Assembly: GCF_900110455.1 (NCBI RefSeq)
Contig: NZ_FOIS01000002.1
Location: 806,001-870,000 of the forward strand
Reading direction: 5' to 3'
Origin: Natrinema salifodinae
Lineage (GTDB): Archaea; Halobacteriota; Halobacteria; Halobacteriales; Natrialbaceae
DNA: 64,000 nucleotides
In this document: positions 8,082 to 17,460 of the stretch, one piece after another
How positions within the stretch are numbered: the first letter of the stretch is position 1
Layout of the letters: every line of letters starts with the position of its first letter
The notes under the pieces: generated by a model
Database searches by the model: none
Told to the model about the DNA's origin: nothing
The model's input: only the letters and a program-made list of their open reading frames with translations
Position numbers and translations under genes: made by a program

Positions 8082-9563
8082 ATGCGCGAGTGCTTCGAAG
8101 TCCAGGACACCGACGCCGGCGGCCGCATCGGCGACCTCACCGTCCCGCGTGCTGACGTCACCGTCGAAACCCCGGCGTTGTTGCCGGTGATCAATCCGAA
8201 CCTGGACACGATCAGTCCCCGCCGGCTCGCCGACGAGTTCGGCGCCGAAATTCTCATTACGAACTCCTATATTATCCACGGCGACGACAATCTCCGCGAG
8301 CGGGCCCGGGAGCAGGGCCTGCACGAACTCCTGGATTTCCCCGGCGCGATCATGACCGACTCCGGCTCCTTCCAGCTCTCCGAGTACGGCGAAATCGACG
8401 TCACGACCGAGGAAATCCTCGCCTTCCAGCGCGAGATCGGCTCTGACATCGCCACGCCCGTCGATATCCCGACCCCGCCGGATGTTCCCCGTGATCGTGC
8501 CGCGGCCGACCTTGAGACCACCCAGGAACGCCTGGCCGTCGCCGAGGACGCCGACACCGGCGAGATGCTCGTCAGCGCACCCGTCCAGGGCTCGACCTAC
8601 CCGGAGCTCCGCGAACGGGCCGGCCGCCACGCCGACGAAACCGATCTCGACGTCTTCCCGGTCGGCGCGGTCGTCCCCCTGATGAACGACTACCGCTACG
8701 ACGACATGGTCGACGTCGTCGCCGCCGCCAAGCGCGGTCTGGGTGGCGACGCGCCCGTCCACCTCTTCGGCGCCGGCCACCCCATGATGTTCGCGCTGGC
8801 GGTCGCGATGGGCTGTGATCTGTTCGACTCGGCGGCCTACGCGCTGTACGCCCGCGACGACCGCTACCTGACGGTCCGGGGCACCCGGGCGCTCGAGGAC
8901 CTCGAGTACTTCCCCTGCTCGTGTGCCGTCTGTACCGCCCACTCGCCCGATGAACTCCGCGCGCTCCCCGACGACGAGCGCGAGTCGGAACTGGCCGCCC
9001 ACAACCTCCACGTCACCTTCGCCGAGATCCGCCGGATCAAGCAGGCTATCCGCGCCGGCAACCTGCTGGAACTCGTCGAACAGCGCGCCCGCGCCCACCC
9101 GACGATGCTTGACGGCTACCGCACGCTGCTCGACCACGCCGCCCAGCTCGAACGCTCGGACCCGGTCTCGAAGGGCGCGTTCTTCTACACCTCCCACGAG
9201 AGCGCCCGCCGGCCAGAAGTCGTCCGCCACCACCAGCGCCTCGAACGGCTCGACGTTCCCGATACGCTCTTGCTCACCGTCGACCGATCCGCGCCCGACG
9301 CCGAGTTCGACGCCGCCTGGCGCGTCGAGCCGCCGTTCGGCCCCTTCCCCCGGGCGCTCTCGAAGAGCTATCCGCTGACCGCGGAAGTGCCCGACCGGAC
9401 CGACCGGGCCGCCCTCGAAGCCGCCGCCGACGGCGTCGCTCGCCTGGTCGCGGCGAACCCAGAGGCCGACGTCACACTCGCCCATCGCGAGTGGCCGGCG
9501 GACGCCCTCGAACGCGTCCCCGACGACGTCGAACTCGTCGATCTCACCGCGGAACGGGCGTGA
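8082..9563 (+). CDS. tgtA: tRNA-guanine(15) transglycosylase
   Basis: ArcTGT exchanges guanine-15 in the D-loop of archaeal tRNAs for preQ0, the first tRNA-level step of archaeosine formation. The 493-aa protein has the nucleophile region M-T-D-S-G-S-F-Q (Asp about 93), a second Asp in L-F-D-S-A-A-Y (about 249), and the zinc site P-C-S-C-A-V-C (Cys about 279, 281, 284). Length matches haloarchaeal TgtA. The start M-R-E-C-F-E-V matches the conserved N-terminus, which is homologous to the start of ArcS at 13371. tRNA-Pro at 61.4 kb carries a G15 that could be a substrate. Confidence 0.95.
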   Translation: MRECFEVQDTDAGGRIGDLTVPRADVTVETPALLPVINPNLDTISPRRLADEFGAEILITNSYIIHGDDNLRERAREQGLHELLDFPGAIMTDSGSFQLSEYGEIDVTTEEILAFQREIGSDIATPVDIPTPPDVPRDRAAADLETTQERLAVAEDADTGEMLVSAPVQGSTYPELRERAGRHADETDLDVFPVGAVVPLMNDYRYDDMVDVVAAAKRGLGGDAPVHLFGAGHPMMFALAVAMGCDLFDSAAYALYARDDRYLTVRGTRALEDLEYFPCSCAVCTAHSPDELRALPDDERESELAAHNLHVTFAEIRRIKQAIRAGNLLELVEQRARAHPTMLDGYRTLLDHAAQLERSDPVSKGAFFYTSHESARRPEVVRHHQRLERLDVPDTLLLTVDRSAPDAEFDAAWRVEPPFGPFPRALSKSYPLTAEVPDRTDRAALEAAADGVARLVAANPEADVTLAHREWPADALERVPDDVELVDLTAERA

Positions 9564-9647
9564 GCCGCGGCTCTCCGAGGCCTGTACGAACAGTGAAAAG
9601 GTGCCCTCTGCGGGACAGCGGGTCGGACGAACCGGTCGAACCGTCTC

Positions 9648-9968
9648 TCAGGCGTCCGTCACGGGACCACGGGGACTGGCGGCGATGGCGTCGGCCATCT
9701 GCGTGCCGTCGACCGTGATCGTCACCTCGTCAGTGTAGTCGACGACGACGGTGTGGCCGTCGTACGGAAATTCGAGGCGGCCGCGTCGGGGCCCGCCGGT
9801 CCGCGTCGGCTCGAAGAGCGAGTCCAGCGCGTCCGGGTCGATCCACTCGTAGAGCGTTGGGAGTTCGACCGGATCGACGTCTCGATGTGCCGCGACCGCG
9901 TTGACGACGGCGAGGCTCACCGACTGCTGGGCACCGTCGCCGGACGACCCGCTGAATGTGTTCTTCAC
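9648..9968 (-). CDS. stand-alone HalOD1 output-domain protein (copy 2)
   Basis: A 106-aa protein with the same domain as the one at 2940-3254: S-L-A-V-V-N-A-V-A-A-H, then D-P-V-E-L-P-T-L-Y-E-W-I-D-P-D-A-L-D-S-L-F, then L-E-F-P-Y-D-G-H-T-V-V-V. No receiver or sensor domain is attached. It is convergent with tgtA. The promoter would lie in the AT-richer stretch 9985-10020. Confidence 0.8.
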   Translation of the reverse strand: MKNTFSGSSGDGAQQSVSLAVVNAVAAHRDVDPVELPTLYEWIDPDALDSLFEPTRTGGPRRGRLEFPYDGHTVVVDYTDEVTITVDGTQMADAIAASPRGPVTDA

Positions 9969-10141
9969 GACCGGTCCAAACGGTCGAGTACATAAAAGAG
10001 TGACGGGCGTAATTCGGATTTCGAAATGAAAGCCGCATAGATCTCGCTTTCCTAAATCCCCTCCCCTCGCGGACCGGCCGCCGGATCACTATCGCGCTGT
10101 GGCGGCTCGACGGAGCTCGCCGGGCTGGACGATGAATTCGC

Positions 10142-10612
10142 TCAGGAGCCGGATTCGGACGCGAAGTGGTCGAACGGCTGCAGGTGTTCCGCTTTGAGCA
10201 GTTCCTGTTCCTCGACGTCCATTCCCTGTTTCTGGAGGCGGCTCACCGCCGCCGTGATCTCGTCGGTATCCTCAGCGACGAGGTCGATCCGAAGGTTTCG
10301 GTGCCCGGTCATCACCTCGCGGACGCCGACGACGCCGCGGATTTCGAGAGCCGTCTTCGCGTAGTCCCCCCGTTCGTCGATCGGGACCGTACACTGGACG
10401 ACCATGTGCATCGCCTTGGCTGTCTGTTCGTAGTCGATGATCGGCAGATAGCCCGCGATGACGCCTTCCTCCTCGAGCCGCCGAATCCGATTCCGGACGG
10501 TGTTCGCCGTCACGTCGACGTCTTCGGCGATGTCGGTCGCCGTGTTGTGCCGAGCGTCCTGTTGCAGCGAGTGTACGATCGCCTTATCGACCTCGTCGAG
10601 CTCGATCCCCAT
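10142..10612 (-). CDS. Lrp/AsnC-family transcriptional regulator
   Basis: A 156-aa protein with an N-terminal helix-turn-helix (D-K-A-I-V-H-S-L-Q-Q-D-A-R then T-A-T-D-I-A-E-D-V-D-V-T-A-N-T-V-R-N-R-I-R-R-L-E) and a C-terminal RAM/Lrp ligand-binding ferredoxin-like domain (V-V-Q-C-T-V-P-I ... M-T-G-H-R-N-L-R-I-D-L). Such proteins sense amino acids or other small ligands and act as dimers to octamers. The ATG at 10612 (M-G-I-E-L-D-E-V-D) is preceded by a GGAGTG ribosome-binding site; the longer open frame upstream is spurious and overlaps the divergent TRAM gene's region. Confidence 0.9.
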   Translation of the reverse strand: MGIELDEVDKAIVHSLQQDARHNTATDIAEDVDVTANTVRNRIRRLEEEGVIAGYLPIIDYEQTAKAMHMVVQCTVPIDERGDYAKTALEIRGVVGVREVMTGHRNLRIDLVAEDTDEITAAVSRLQKQGMDVEEQELLKAEHLQPFDHFASESGS

Positions 10613-10715
10613 GGCACTCCCTTGCGCCGTCGGCGGAAAGCGCTTCCGACCCGCAGCTCGCAGCGACGCGCCGTCGATCGGAACACGGAAGCCCGCGGCG
10701 GCGTCGGATTCCGAT

Positions 10716-11078
10716 ATGCTCGGTCCAGTCGTGCTCGGTTTCGTCCTGCTCGTCGCCGTCGGCCTTGGCTCGTGGCTGTTCAGACGCCGTCGCGGTCGAT
10801 CCCGTTCCGACGCGGAACGTCGTTCCCGAGAGCGCCACGAAGCGGCGCAGAACCGCGAGCCGCCGGTCGATATCGGCGACGTCGTCGACGTCGGAATCCA
10901 CGAGTTCACCGACCACCACTCCGGCGAGCGGCGCGCGGTCGGAAAGGTCGAGGGATTCGTCGTCTTCGTCGAGGACATCCCCGACGACTGCGAGCCGACG
11001 GACGTGATCCGGATCAAGATCCTCTCGTTCAACCGCGGGCACACGTCGGCGACGGCGACGTACCTCGAGACTGTGTAG
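10716..11078 (+). CDS. membrane-anchored TRAM-domain protein
   Basis: A 120-aa protein with one N-terminal membrane helix (V-V-L-G-F-V-L-L-V-A-V-G-L-G-S-W-L-F), a short Arg-rich linker, and a C-terminal TRAM domain (P-V-D-I-G-D-V-V-D-V ... A-V-G-K-V-E-G-F-V-V-F-V ... V-I-R-I-K-I-L-S). TRAM domains bind RNA. Small TRAM proteins in archaea act as RNA chaperones, but a membrane-anchored version is less usual. The start at 10716 leaves a 103-bp divergent spacer to the Lrp gene. Function inferred from the domain only. Confidence 0.75.
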   Translation: MLGPVVLGFVLLVAVGLGSWLFRRRRGRSRSDAERRSRERHEAAQNREPPVDIGDVVDVGIHEFTDHHSGERRAVGKVEGFVVFVEDIPDDCEPTDVIRIKILSFNRGHTSATATYLETV

Positions 11079-11175
11079 ACCGAGCGATACCGCTCGACGG
11101 TCGGCGTGTGGCACGCCGGCGAAAAAGACGATTCGAGTTGCAGCGATCGTAGGCTGCGACGGTATTCTGTACGCG

Positions 11176-13191
11176 CTATTCCTGCGCCTGGCGACGGAGC
11201 ACGAGCGTCGTCAGCAGTCCCGCGATGACTGTGAGGCTGACACCGACACCGAAGCCGGGGATGCTGTCGCCATCGTCGGCTTCGTCTTCCTCCGCGGCTT
11301 CTTCGCTCTGGCTGCTGACGTCGAGGTAGTCGCTCATGCCGGCGGTGTCGGGCTCGGAGAATTCCTCGTCCCAGTCACCGGCCGCGTGAACGGTCGTCTC
11401 GGAATCGACGACGCCGAGGTGTTCGACGTCCGACTTGGTTGCCGTCTCGGTATCGACGCCGGCCACGTCGTCGACGTAGACGTAGATCGACGACGTCTCG
11501 TCGGCGTGTTCGCTCGCGATTCCGCTGATAGCCAGGCTGTCGCTGAACGTGTCCGTCACCGCGCTCATGTTCGCGAACTCCGCCCCGCCCTCGACGCGCA
11601 CCGTGCCGTCACCGATGTCGGCGTCGACGCGGGCGACCTCGAGTTCGGACTCGGAGAGCGCCGTCACGAACTGCTCGGTGTCCGAGGACATCGTCGTCGT
11701 GGTCGGATCGTTCTGGATCGACTCGGCCCACGCGTTGATCGCGTCGCCGGCCAGGTCCTCGGCCTCGATATCGAACTGGCCGTTGACCGTGAGTTCCTCG
11801 CCGTCGGTCTCGGCGGTCAGGCTGAAGCTGACGTCGTTTTGCGTGTCGACGCTCCGTGCCTCCAGTTCGTCGATGTAGGCGGCCCAGTTGTCAGTCTCGC
11901 TCGTGATCTCGGCGTCGAGTTCCATCTCACCGGTCGACGTCCCCTCGACGGCGACGTCCCACTCGAGTTCGGTGGTGAGATCGGCGGCCTGCTGCGCTTC
12001 GATGCCCGCGCGGGCATCCTCGAAGTCCGCCTGGTCGAACTGCTCGCTCATGGAGCTCGCTTCGGCCAGGTCGATCAGCGCGACGGTGACCTCGTCGTAG
12101 TTCGTGAGCGCGATATCCCACTCGGCCTCCATCGCTGCCCCCTGCTCGGTCATCGTGAACTCGAACGTCTCGATCCCGATGTCGGTGACGCTCTCGGCGA
12201 TCGTCTCGGCGTCCGACCGAGTCAGGTCGCTGGACGGATCGTTCGCCAGCTCGTCCGTGAGCTGTCGTTCGATCCCGTCGTCGATTCCGGTGTACTCGAC
12301 CGAGAACTCGAGTTCGAGCCGGTACTGTCCGTGGTCGCGTTCCTCGAAGTCGTAGTGGTCGATCTGAATGTCGCTCGTTCCGCCCAGGTTCGACGCGAGG
12401 GTTCCGTACTCTTCCTGAAGCGTCTGTTCGGCCTGATCGCGCGTCTCCCACCGGTCGGCCGACCAGTCGTAGACCGTTTCCTCGCGGGTCACGTCGACCG
12501 CGTAGCCGTCGGTCGTGTCATCCAGGGAGACGTCGAGGGTCGTCCCTTCGTCGTCGGCCCCCATGCCCATCGCGTAGTCGACCGTGGCGGTGCCGCTCGT
12601 CTCGAGCCGATCGGCAGTGGCGGTGACGTGTCCGTCCGTGCTGATCTCACCCGGAGCTGCGGTTCCGGAGCTCTGGAACGTGCCGGTAGCGGTCGCGTCG
12701 AACTCGTTGGTCTCGTCGGTCACCTCGCCGGTGACATCGACGGAGAGGTCCTCGACGTCCGCCGGCTGCTGCATGACGAGCGAGCCGTCGCCGGTGAATC
12801 CGTTCTGGTCGAGGACCGCCGAGAAGTTCGCTTCCTCGAAGTCGTCGTCCTGATCGTACTCGTCGACGACGAGCATATGGACCAGGCCTTCGCTGACGTC
12901 CATCCCCAGATCGAACTGGTCGACATCGGCGTCGTCGTCATCGTACTGGAGAACGGCGCTGCCGTCCTCACGGAGATAGACGTGATCGGCCGGATCGAGT
13001 TCCGATTCGGCCTGCGAGATGGTTTCGTACGATTCGACGTCGGCGTCCGCCGCTTCGGCGGTCGCCGTCGGGCCCCCGTAGGCGACTGGGAGTCCGATGG
13101 TCGCAACCCCGACGGCCGCGACCATGAGGACGGCCATAAACGCTCTGACGCCGGCCTCCGATCGCAATCTGGATCCTCTCTCTGATGCCAT
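11176..13191 (-). CDS. large secreted PGF-CTERM surface protein
   Basis: A 671-aa exported protein of unknown role. After a charged N-region, a signal helix spans about residues 17-38. The mature part is Asp/Glu/Thr-rich with several beta-rich domains of about 120 residues. The C-terminus is an acidic stretch, then P-G-F-G-V-G-V-S-L-T-V-I-A-G-L-L, then L-R-R-Q-A-Q-E. This is the PGF-CTERM layout recognised by archaeosortase A, implying removal of the helix and lipid attachment at the cell surface. The region upstream (13205-13250) is AT-rich and holds the likely promoter. It separates tgtA and arcS but need not be related to them. Confidence 0.85.
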   Translation of the reverse strand: MASERGSRLRSEAGVRAFMAVLMVAAVGVATIGLPVAYGGPTATAEAADADVESYETISQAESELDPADHVYLREDGSAVLQYDDDDADVDQFDLGMDVSEGLVHMLVVDEYDQDDDFEEANFSAVLDQNGFTGDGSLVMQQPADVEDLSVDVTGEVTDETNEFDATATGTFQSSGTAAPGEISTDGHVTATADRLETSGTATVDYAMGMGADDEGTTLDVSLDDTTDGYAVDVTREETVYDWSADRWETRDQAEQTLQEEYGTLASNLGGTSDIQIDHYDFEERDHGQYRLELEFSVEYTGIDDGIERQLTDELANDPSSDLTRSDAETIAESVTDIGIETFEFTMTEQGAAMEAEWDIALTNYDEVTVALIDLAEASSMSEQFDQADFEDARAGIEAQQAADLTTELEWDVAVEGTSTGEMELDAEITSETDNWAAYIDELEARSVDTQNDVSFSLTAETDGEELTVNGQFDIEAEDLAGDAINAWAESIQNDPTTTTMSSDTEQFVTALSESELEVARVDADIGDGTVRVEGGAEFANMSAVTDTFSDSLAISGIASEHADETSSIYVYVDDVAGVDTETATKSDVEHLGVVDSETTVHAAGDWDEEFSEPDTAGMSDYLDVSSQSEEAAEEDEADDGDSIPGFGVGVSLTVIAGLLTTLVLRRQAQE

Positions 13192-13370
13192 GGTTCGACC
13201 TCCAACTCAAACAACATAAGTATTAACTTTCTCTAATTTTTCGTGATGTATTCAATCCATAGTAGTACGCAGACAGTAATTACCAGCAACAGTGAACGAC
13301 GGGAAACGGCAGTTGCGACCCGGTCGTCGGCGACCGACAGCCTCTTTCACCAGCCCCGGCCATATCGAGT

Positions 13371-15122
13371 ATGACCGACTACTTCGAAGTGCACGAGCGC
13401 GACGGGGCCGCGCGCGTGGGCGAACTCCGCCTCTCCTCGCCCCAAACGACGCCGGCGCTGGTCGACGACGTCCTCGAGGACGCGGGGTCGCTCTGGAGCG
13501 CCGACCGCGAGATTCCCGAGGGCGACGAGTCGACGCTTACGGTGCTCCCCCACCGAGCGTTCCCCGGTGGTACCGCCGACGAAGTCCAGGAATCGTTCGC
13601 CGTCGAATACCCCGACGTCGACTATCCGAGCGTCGCCGTCGTCTCGAGCGACCACGTCGAGGATCACGGCACCGACGCGTACGCCCTCTCCGACGTCCAG
13701 TCGGTGATCGGCCACGGCGCAGCGCTGGTCGAGGCCGTCGTGTCCGTCCGCCAGGCGATCCCGACGGACACCGCCCTCCTGTTTTCCGGCGTCGCCACGC
13801 CGCGCAACGTCGCCCTGTTGGCCTACGCCGGCGTCGACCTGTTCGACGAGACCGCGGCCGTCGTGAAGGGGACCGAAGGTCGATACCTCACGACCGACCA
13901 GGCGTACTTCCTCGAGGACCTCGAGGAACTGCCCTGCTCGTGTCCGGCCTGCCAGCAGCCCCGCGAGGAGTTCACCCGCGAGGACTGCGCCGAACACAAC
14001 CGAAACGCCCTCCGGTCCGAACTGGCGATCGTCCGCCGGCGGATCCGGGACGGCCGCCTCCGGGACTACCTCGAAGGCCAGGCCCGCCACGATCAGTGGC
14101 TCACCGCGGCCATGCGCGAACTCGACTCCGAGTGGGGATACCTCGAGGAGCGCACGCCGATCCTGCGGGACGCCCAGATCAACGCCGCGACGGCGGACAC
14201 CCTCCGCCGCGTCGAGATTCAGCGCTTCGCCGACCGGGTGACGACGCGGTACCGAAACCGGTTCCAGAACCCGCTCGTGCTCGTCCCCTGTTCGGCGGCG
14301 AAACCCTACAGCGAGTCCCAGAGCCACCGGCAGTTCCACGACGCCGTCCAGTGGCGCGCCCACCTGGTCTCGATGACCAGCCCGATCGGCGTCGTGCCCC
14401 AGGAACTCGAGACGACCTATCCGGCCCAGCACTACGACACCGTGGTGACGGGTCGCTGGTCCGAGGACGAAAAGCAGTTCGTCAGCGAGGTCCTGCGACG
14501 GTATCTCGAGCGCAACGAGTACCCCGAGATCATCGCCCACGTCCCCGACGAGGGCTACCGCGACATCGTCGAACGGGTCGAGAAGTCGCTCGACCTCGAT
14601 ATTACGTACACCGTCGCGGAGCACCCGACCGACGACGAGTCGCTCGCGAACCTCTCGGAGGCGCTGTCGGGCGAACTCAAGTACTCCAAGCGCGAACGGG
14701 AGCACAACACCGTCCGCGCGATCGCGGACTACCTGCTCGGCGACGGGGCCGGCGACGAGCTATTCGAGACCATCCAGACCACGAGTCGCTATCCCAAGAT
14801 TCAGGTCCGCGACGACGAGGGCACCCAACTCGCGACGATGGTCCCCCAGTACGGCACCCTGTCGTTCACGCTCGCGGGCGCTCGTCGCTGGATCGAGAGC
14901 GATGCACCGGTCAAGCGCGTCGAGATCGACGGCTTCGTTCCCCACGGCAGCGTGCTCGCGCCCGGTGTCGTCAACGCCGACGAGGACATCCGCGTCGGCG
15001 ACGAGGTGATCGTCGAGGGGCCGCGGGCGTTCGCGGTCGGTCGCGCCGAGATGTTCGGTCGCGAGATGGCCGAGAGCACCCGCGGGGTCGCGTGCGAGAT
15101 TCGCCACGTCGAGGAGACGTAG
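13371..15122 (+). CDS. arcS: archaeosine synthase subunit alpha
   Basis: ArcS attaches lysine to the preQ0 base at tRNA position 15, and RaSEA then releases archaeosine. The 583-aa protein starts T-D-Y-F-E-V-H-E-R, like TgtA. It keeps a TGT-like fold with the zinc motif P-C-S-C-P-A-C (Cys about 189, 191, 194). It then has the ArcS-specific motif L-V-P-C-S-A-A-K-P-Y-S near 304-314 and a C-terminal PUA domain (about 508-583, with V-E-I-D-G-F-V-P-H-G-S-V-L-A-P-G-V). The start matches the conserved N-terminus. With tgtA and raSEA the tRNA-level pathway appears complete in 10 kb. Confidence 0.92.
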   Translation: MTDYFEVHERDGAARVGELRLSSPQTTPALVDDVLEDAGSLWSADREIPEGDESTLTVLPHRAFPGGTADEVQESFAVEYPDVDYPSVAVVSSDHVEDHGTDAYALSDVQSVIGHGAALVEAVVSVRQAIPTDTALLFSGVATPRNVALLAYAGVDLFDETAAVVKGTEGRYLTTDQAYFLEDLEELPCSCPACQQPREEFTREDCAEHNRNALRSELAIVRRRIRDGRLRDYLEGQARHDQWLTAAMRELDSEWGYLEERTPILRDAQINAATADTLRRVEIQRFADRVTTRYRNRFQNPLVLVPCSAAKPYSESQSHRQFHDAVQWRAHLVSMTSPIGVVPQELETTYPAQHYDTVVTGRWSEDEKQFVSEVLRRYLERNEYPEIIAHVPDEGYRDIVERVEKSLDLDITYTVAEHPTDDESLANLSEALSGELKYSKREREHNTVRAIADYLLGDGAGDELFETIQTTSRYPKIQVRDDEGTQLATMVPQYGTLSFTLAGARRWIESDAPVKRVEIDGFVPHGSVLAPGVVNADEDIRVGDEVIVEGPRAFAVGRAEMFGREMAESTRGVACEIRHVEET

Positions 15123-15168
15123 ACACGAGCGGCGGATCAAGCGCCACCTCACGCCCGAGTCCGTCCGC

Positions 15169-15297
15169 CTACACGCAGTCACAGGCGTCCGGCATCTCTT
15201 TGCGACAGGACGGACACCGACAGCCGTTCACGAATCCGTTCACGGACCGACCACACTCCGGACACTGCCAGAGAGTCGAATTTCGGATCTCCGCCAT
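15169..15297 (-). CDS. 42-aa double-knuckle zinc microprotein
   Basis: A minus-strand frame from the ATG at 15297 encodes 42 residues with C-P-E-C-G at 12-16 and C-R-C-P-S-C at 26-31, ending D-A-C-D-C-V. Two CxxC pairs plus extra Cys are typical of a treble-clef or zinc-ribbon microprotein. It is convergent with arcS. No name can be assigned; coding support is the codon pattern and the ligand spacing. Confidence 0.65.
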   Translation of the reverse strand: MAEIRNSTLWQCPECGRSVNGFVNGCRCPSCRKEMPDACDCV

Positions 15298-15401
15298 TGT
15301 CGCGAACCATTACTAACGGAGTAAATAGGTGTTTTCCCTCTTTTCGAACGGCGAAACGGATCGAAAGTGAAAGGTCGCCCGTACCCCGTCGAGACGGGGA
15401 C

Positions 15402-15509
15402 TCAGTCGCCCGGACACTCCTTGAGCAGGTGCTCGTGATAGACCGCCGCGGGGACCAGTTCGCCGCAGAGTTCACACTCGTGTCGGTCCCCATCGCTATC
15501 GTCGGTCAC
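15402..15509 (-). CDS. 35-aa C2HC zinc-finger microprotein (GTG start)
   Basis: From a GTG at 15509 a 35-residue protein is read with C-E-L-C-G at 12-16 and H-E-H-L-L-K-E-C at 25-32, the spacing of a single CxxC...HxHxxxxC zinc finger. The N-terminus is acidic (T-D-D-S-D-G-D). It lies about 100 bp upstream of the 42-aa zinc protein in the same orientation, so they may be co-transcribed. Its small size and GTG start leave some doubt. Confidence 0.6.
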   Translation of the reverse strand: MTDDSDGDRHECELCGELVPAAVYHEHLLKECPGD

Positions 15510-15670
15510 GATTCGTGCTGGTACTCGAGGAGAAATAATAGTCGCGTTTCACCGGTCGACTGGTCCCGTTCCTCCCTCGGGCGATCCGGCCCGTGACCGC
15601 TCGAAGATCGCGTTCATCCCGTTTCCGGACCGGTCCATTCGCCTGAGCTACTGTCAAATCGTATATTTGT

Positions 15671-15679
15671 ATTATATAC
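15671..15679 (+). promoter_or_regulatory. TATA box of the DUF308 gene
   Basis: The word attatatac lies 32-40 bases before the ATG at 15711, inside a sharply AT-rich patch (15655-15700) in GC-rich surroundings. Position fits an archaeal TATA box for a transcript with a very short leader. Confidence 0.5.
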
Positions 15680-15710
15680 GTACACGACGTACTGTATACC
15701 TGTGGTTCCG

Positions 15711-16310
15711 ATGACCCGAAACCAAACAACTACTGAACACGCCGAGGGATACTCCCTCGAGAACGGATGGCGAATGCTCGCGCTCGCGGGCGCAGCGGTA
15801 GGCGTACTCGGACTGCTCGCGATAGCCCTCCCGGTCGCGACGGGACTCTCGATATCGATCGCGCTCGGTATCCTCCTCGTCGTCGGCGGGATCGTCCACG
15901 GCGTCCACGCGTTCGCCGCCCGCGGCTGGCGCGGGTCGGCCTGGCAACTCGCACTCGCGATCGTCTCGGTGGTCGCGGGCCTGGCCGTACTCGCGGCCCC
16001 CGTCGTCGCACTCGTCACGCTAACGCTGGCGCTGGTGGCGTACCTGATCGTCGACGGCGTCGCCGAACTGTGGACGGCGATGCGCCTAGCTGGGACGCCG
16101 GGCCGGACCTCGATCGCCGTCAGCGGCGTGGCCTCGATCGTCCTCGCCGCCCTCCTCTGGGCGGGGTTCCCGGCCGACGCGATCTGGGCGATCGGCCTGC
16201 TCGTGGGCGTGAACCTCCTCGTGACCGGGCTCTCTATGGTGGCCGTCGCCATCGCTGCCCGACCGATGGACGATGTGGCCCCGCCCGCGACCGAACCGCG
16301 CAGCACGTAA
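15711..16310 (+). CDS. DUF308 (HdeD-like) membrane protein
   Basis: A 199-aa integral membrane protein with six hydrophobic segments in three hairpin pairs, the pattern of the DUF308/HdeD family. Helix one is L-A-L-A-G-A-A-V-G-V-L-G-L-L-A-I-A-L, and later pairs include I-V-S-V-V-A-G-L-A-V-L and A-I-G-L-L-V-G-V-N-L-L-V. HdeD of E. coli is linked to acid stress; the archaeal role is unknown. The ATG at 15711 is preferred over one nine bases earlier because of the TATA spacing. Confidence 0.8.
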   Translation: MTRNQTTTEHAEGYSLENGWRMLALAGAAVGVLGLLAIALPVATGLSISIALGILLVVGGIVHGVHAFAARGWRGSAWQLALAIVSVVAGLAVLAAPVVALVTLTLALVAYLIVDGVAELWTAMRLAGTPGRTSIAVSGVASIVLAALLWAGFPADAIWAIGLLVGVNLLVTGLSMVAVAIAARPMDDVAPPATEPRST

Positions 16311-16404
16311 TCCTTTTTGACCGACCCGCGGCCGTTTCGTCCACCGCGCCCGAGACGGACGGAACGAACGGTTATTCAGCACTACGTCCCAACCGAGCAT
16401 TGAT

Positions 16405-17424
16405 ATGGATCTCTCCATCGTCGACCTCGCGCCCGTCCGGGACGGCGAGAGCGCGACCGAGGCGTACGACAACACGGTCGAACTCGCCCAGCGGGCCGAA
16501 GCGTTGGGATACTCTCGGTTCTGGGTAGCCGAACACCACGGGATGGCCGACTCGATCGCGAGCACAACCCCCGAAGTGCTGATCAGCCACCTGGCGGCCG
16601 AAACCGAGACGATCCGGATCGGGTCGGGGACCGTTCTGCTCAACCACTATCAGCCGTTCAAAGTCGCGGAGACGTTCGCGTCCTTGGACGCGCTGGCACC
16701 GGGCCGCGTCGATCTCGGCCTCGGACGGGCGACCGGGATTCCGGCCGCCGACCGCGCGCTGGGGACCGATCGACAGAAGCGCGATCCGGACGAGGACCAC
16801 GCCGAAAAGATCGAGGCGACGATCAATCACCTCTACGACGGATACCCGGACGGTCACTCCTACGACGAGTTGCAGTTACCGCGGTCCGACGACGACGTTC
16901 CCGAGCCCTGGATCCTCGGGTCCAGTCCGTCAAGCGCAGAAATCGCCGGCGAACTCGGCCTGCGTTACTGTTTTGCCGCGTTCATCCGGCCACATCTTGC
17001 CGAGGCCGCCTTCGAGACCTACCGGGAGCACTTCGAACCCTCGCCGCTGGGTGCCGGCCCGGACGAACCCGCAGGGATGCTCGCAGTCAACGCCGCCTGC
17101 GCCGAGACCGACCGCGAGGCGGCAAGGCTACGGGCGACCGCCGAGGCGTCCTACCAGCGGATGCGACGTGGCGTCGTCGGCTCCCTGCCGCCGGTCGAGG
17201 AGGCGATCGACGAGCTCGGCGGGGTTCCGGAGCCGACGCCGAACCCGCTTCCGGACGGCGAGTGGCCGCGGTCGATCTCTGGAAGCCCGGAGACGGTGGC
17301 CGACCTGCTCGACCAGCTCACCGATCGGGTCGGCGTCGACGACGTGATCGTCCAGAACCTGATCGCGGACCACGACGACGTCCTGCGCTCGCACGAACGC
17401 CTGGCGGAGGGCGTTGGTCTCTAA
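16405..17424 (+). CDS. luciferase-like (LLM class) flavin-dependent oxidoreductase
   Basis: A 339-aa TIM-barrel flavoprotein of the bacterial-luciferase superfamily, MsnO8-like subgroup. The family signature runs from L-S-I-V-D-L-A-P-V-R-D-G at the N-terminus through R-F-W-V-A-E-H-H-G-M near 42 and I-R-I-G-S-G-T-V-L-L near 71 to R-V-D-L-G-L-G-R-A near 105. Such enzymes use FMN or F420 to oxidise or reduce small organics; the substrate is unknown. The gene is preceded by a 90-bp spacer with no clear TATA and followed convergently by the Bat-type regulator. Confidence 0.85.
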   Translation: MDLSIVDLAPVRDGESATEAYDNTVELAQRAEALGYSRFWVAEHHGMADSIASTTPEVLISHLAAETETIRIGSGTVLLNHYQPFKVAETFASLDALAPGRVDLGLGRATGIPAADRALGTDRQKRDPDEDHAEKIEATINHLYDGYPDGHSYDELQLPRSDDDVPEPWILGSSPSSAEIAGELGLRYCFAAFIRPHLAEAAFETYREHFEPSPLGAGPDEPAGMLAVNAACAETDREAARLRATAEASYQRMRRGVVGSLPPVEEAIDELGGVPEPTPNPLPDGEWPRSISGSPETVADLLDQLTDRVGVDDVIVQNLIADHDDVLRSHERLAEGVGL

Positions 17425-17460
17425 GAACAGCGCCGGAATCGGCCGCCGAAGGCGGAGTAG

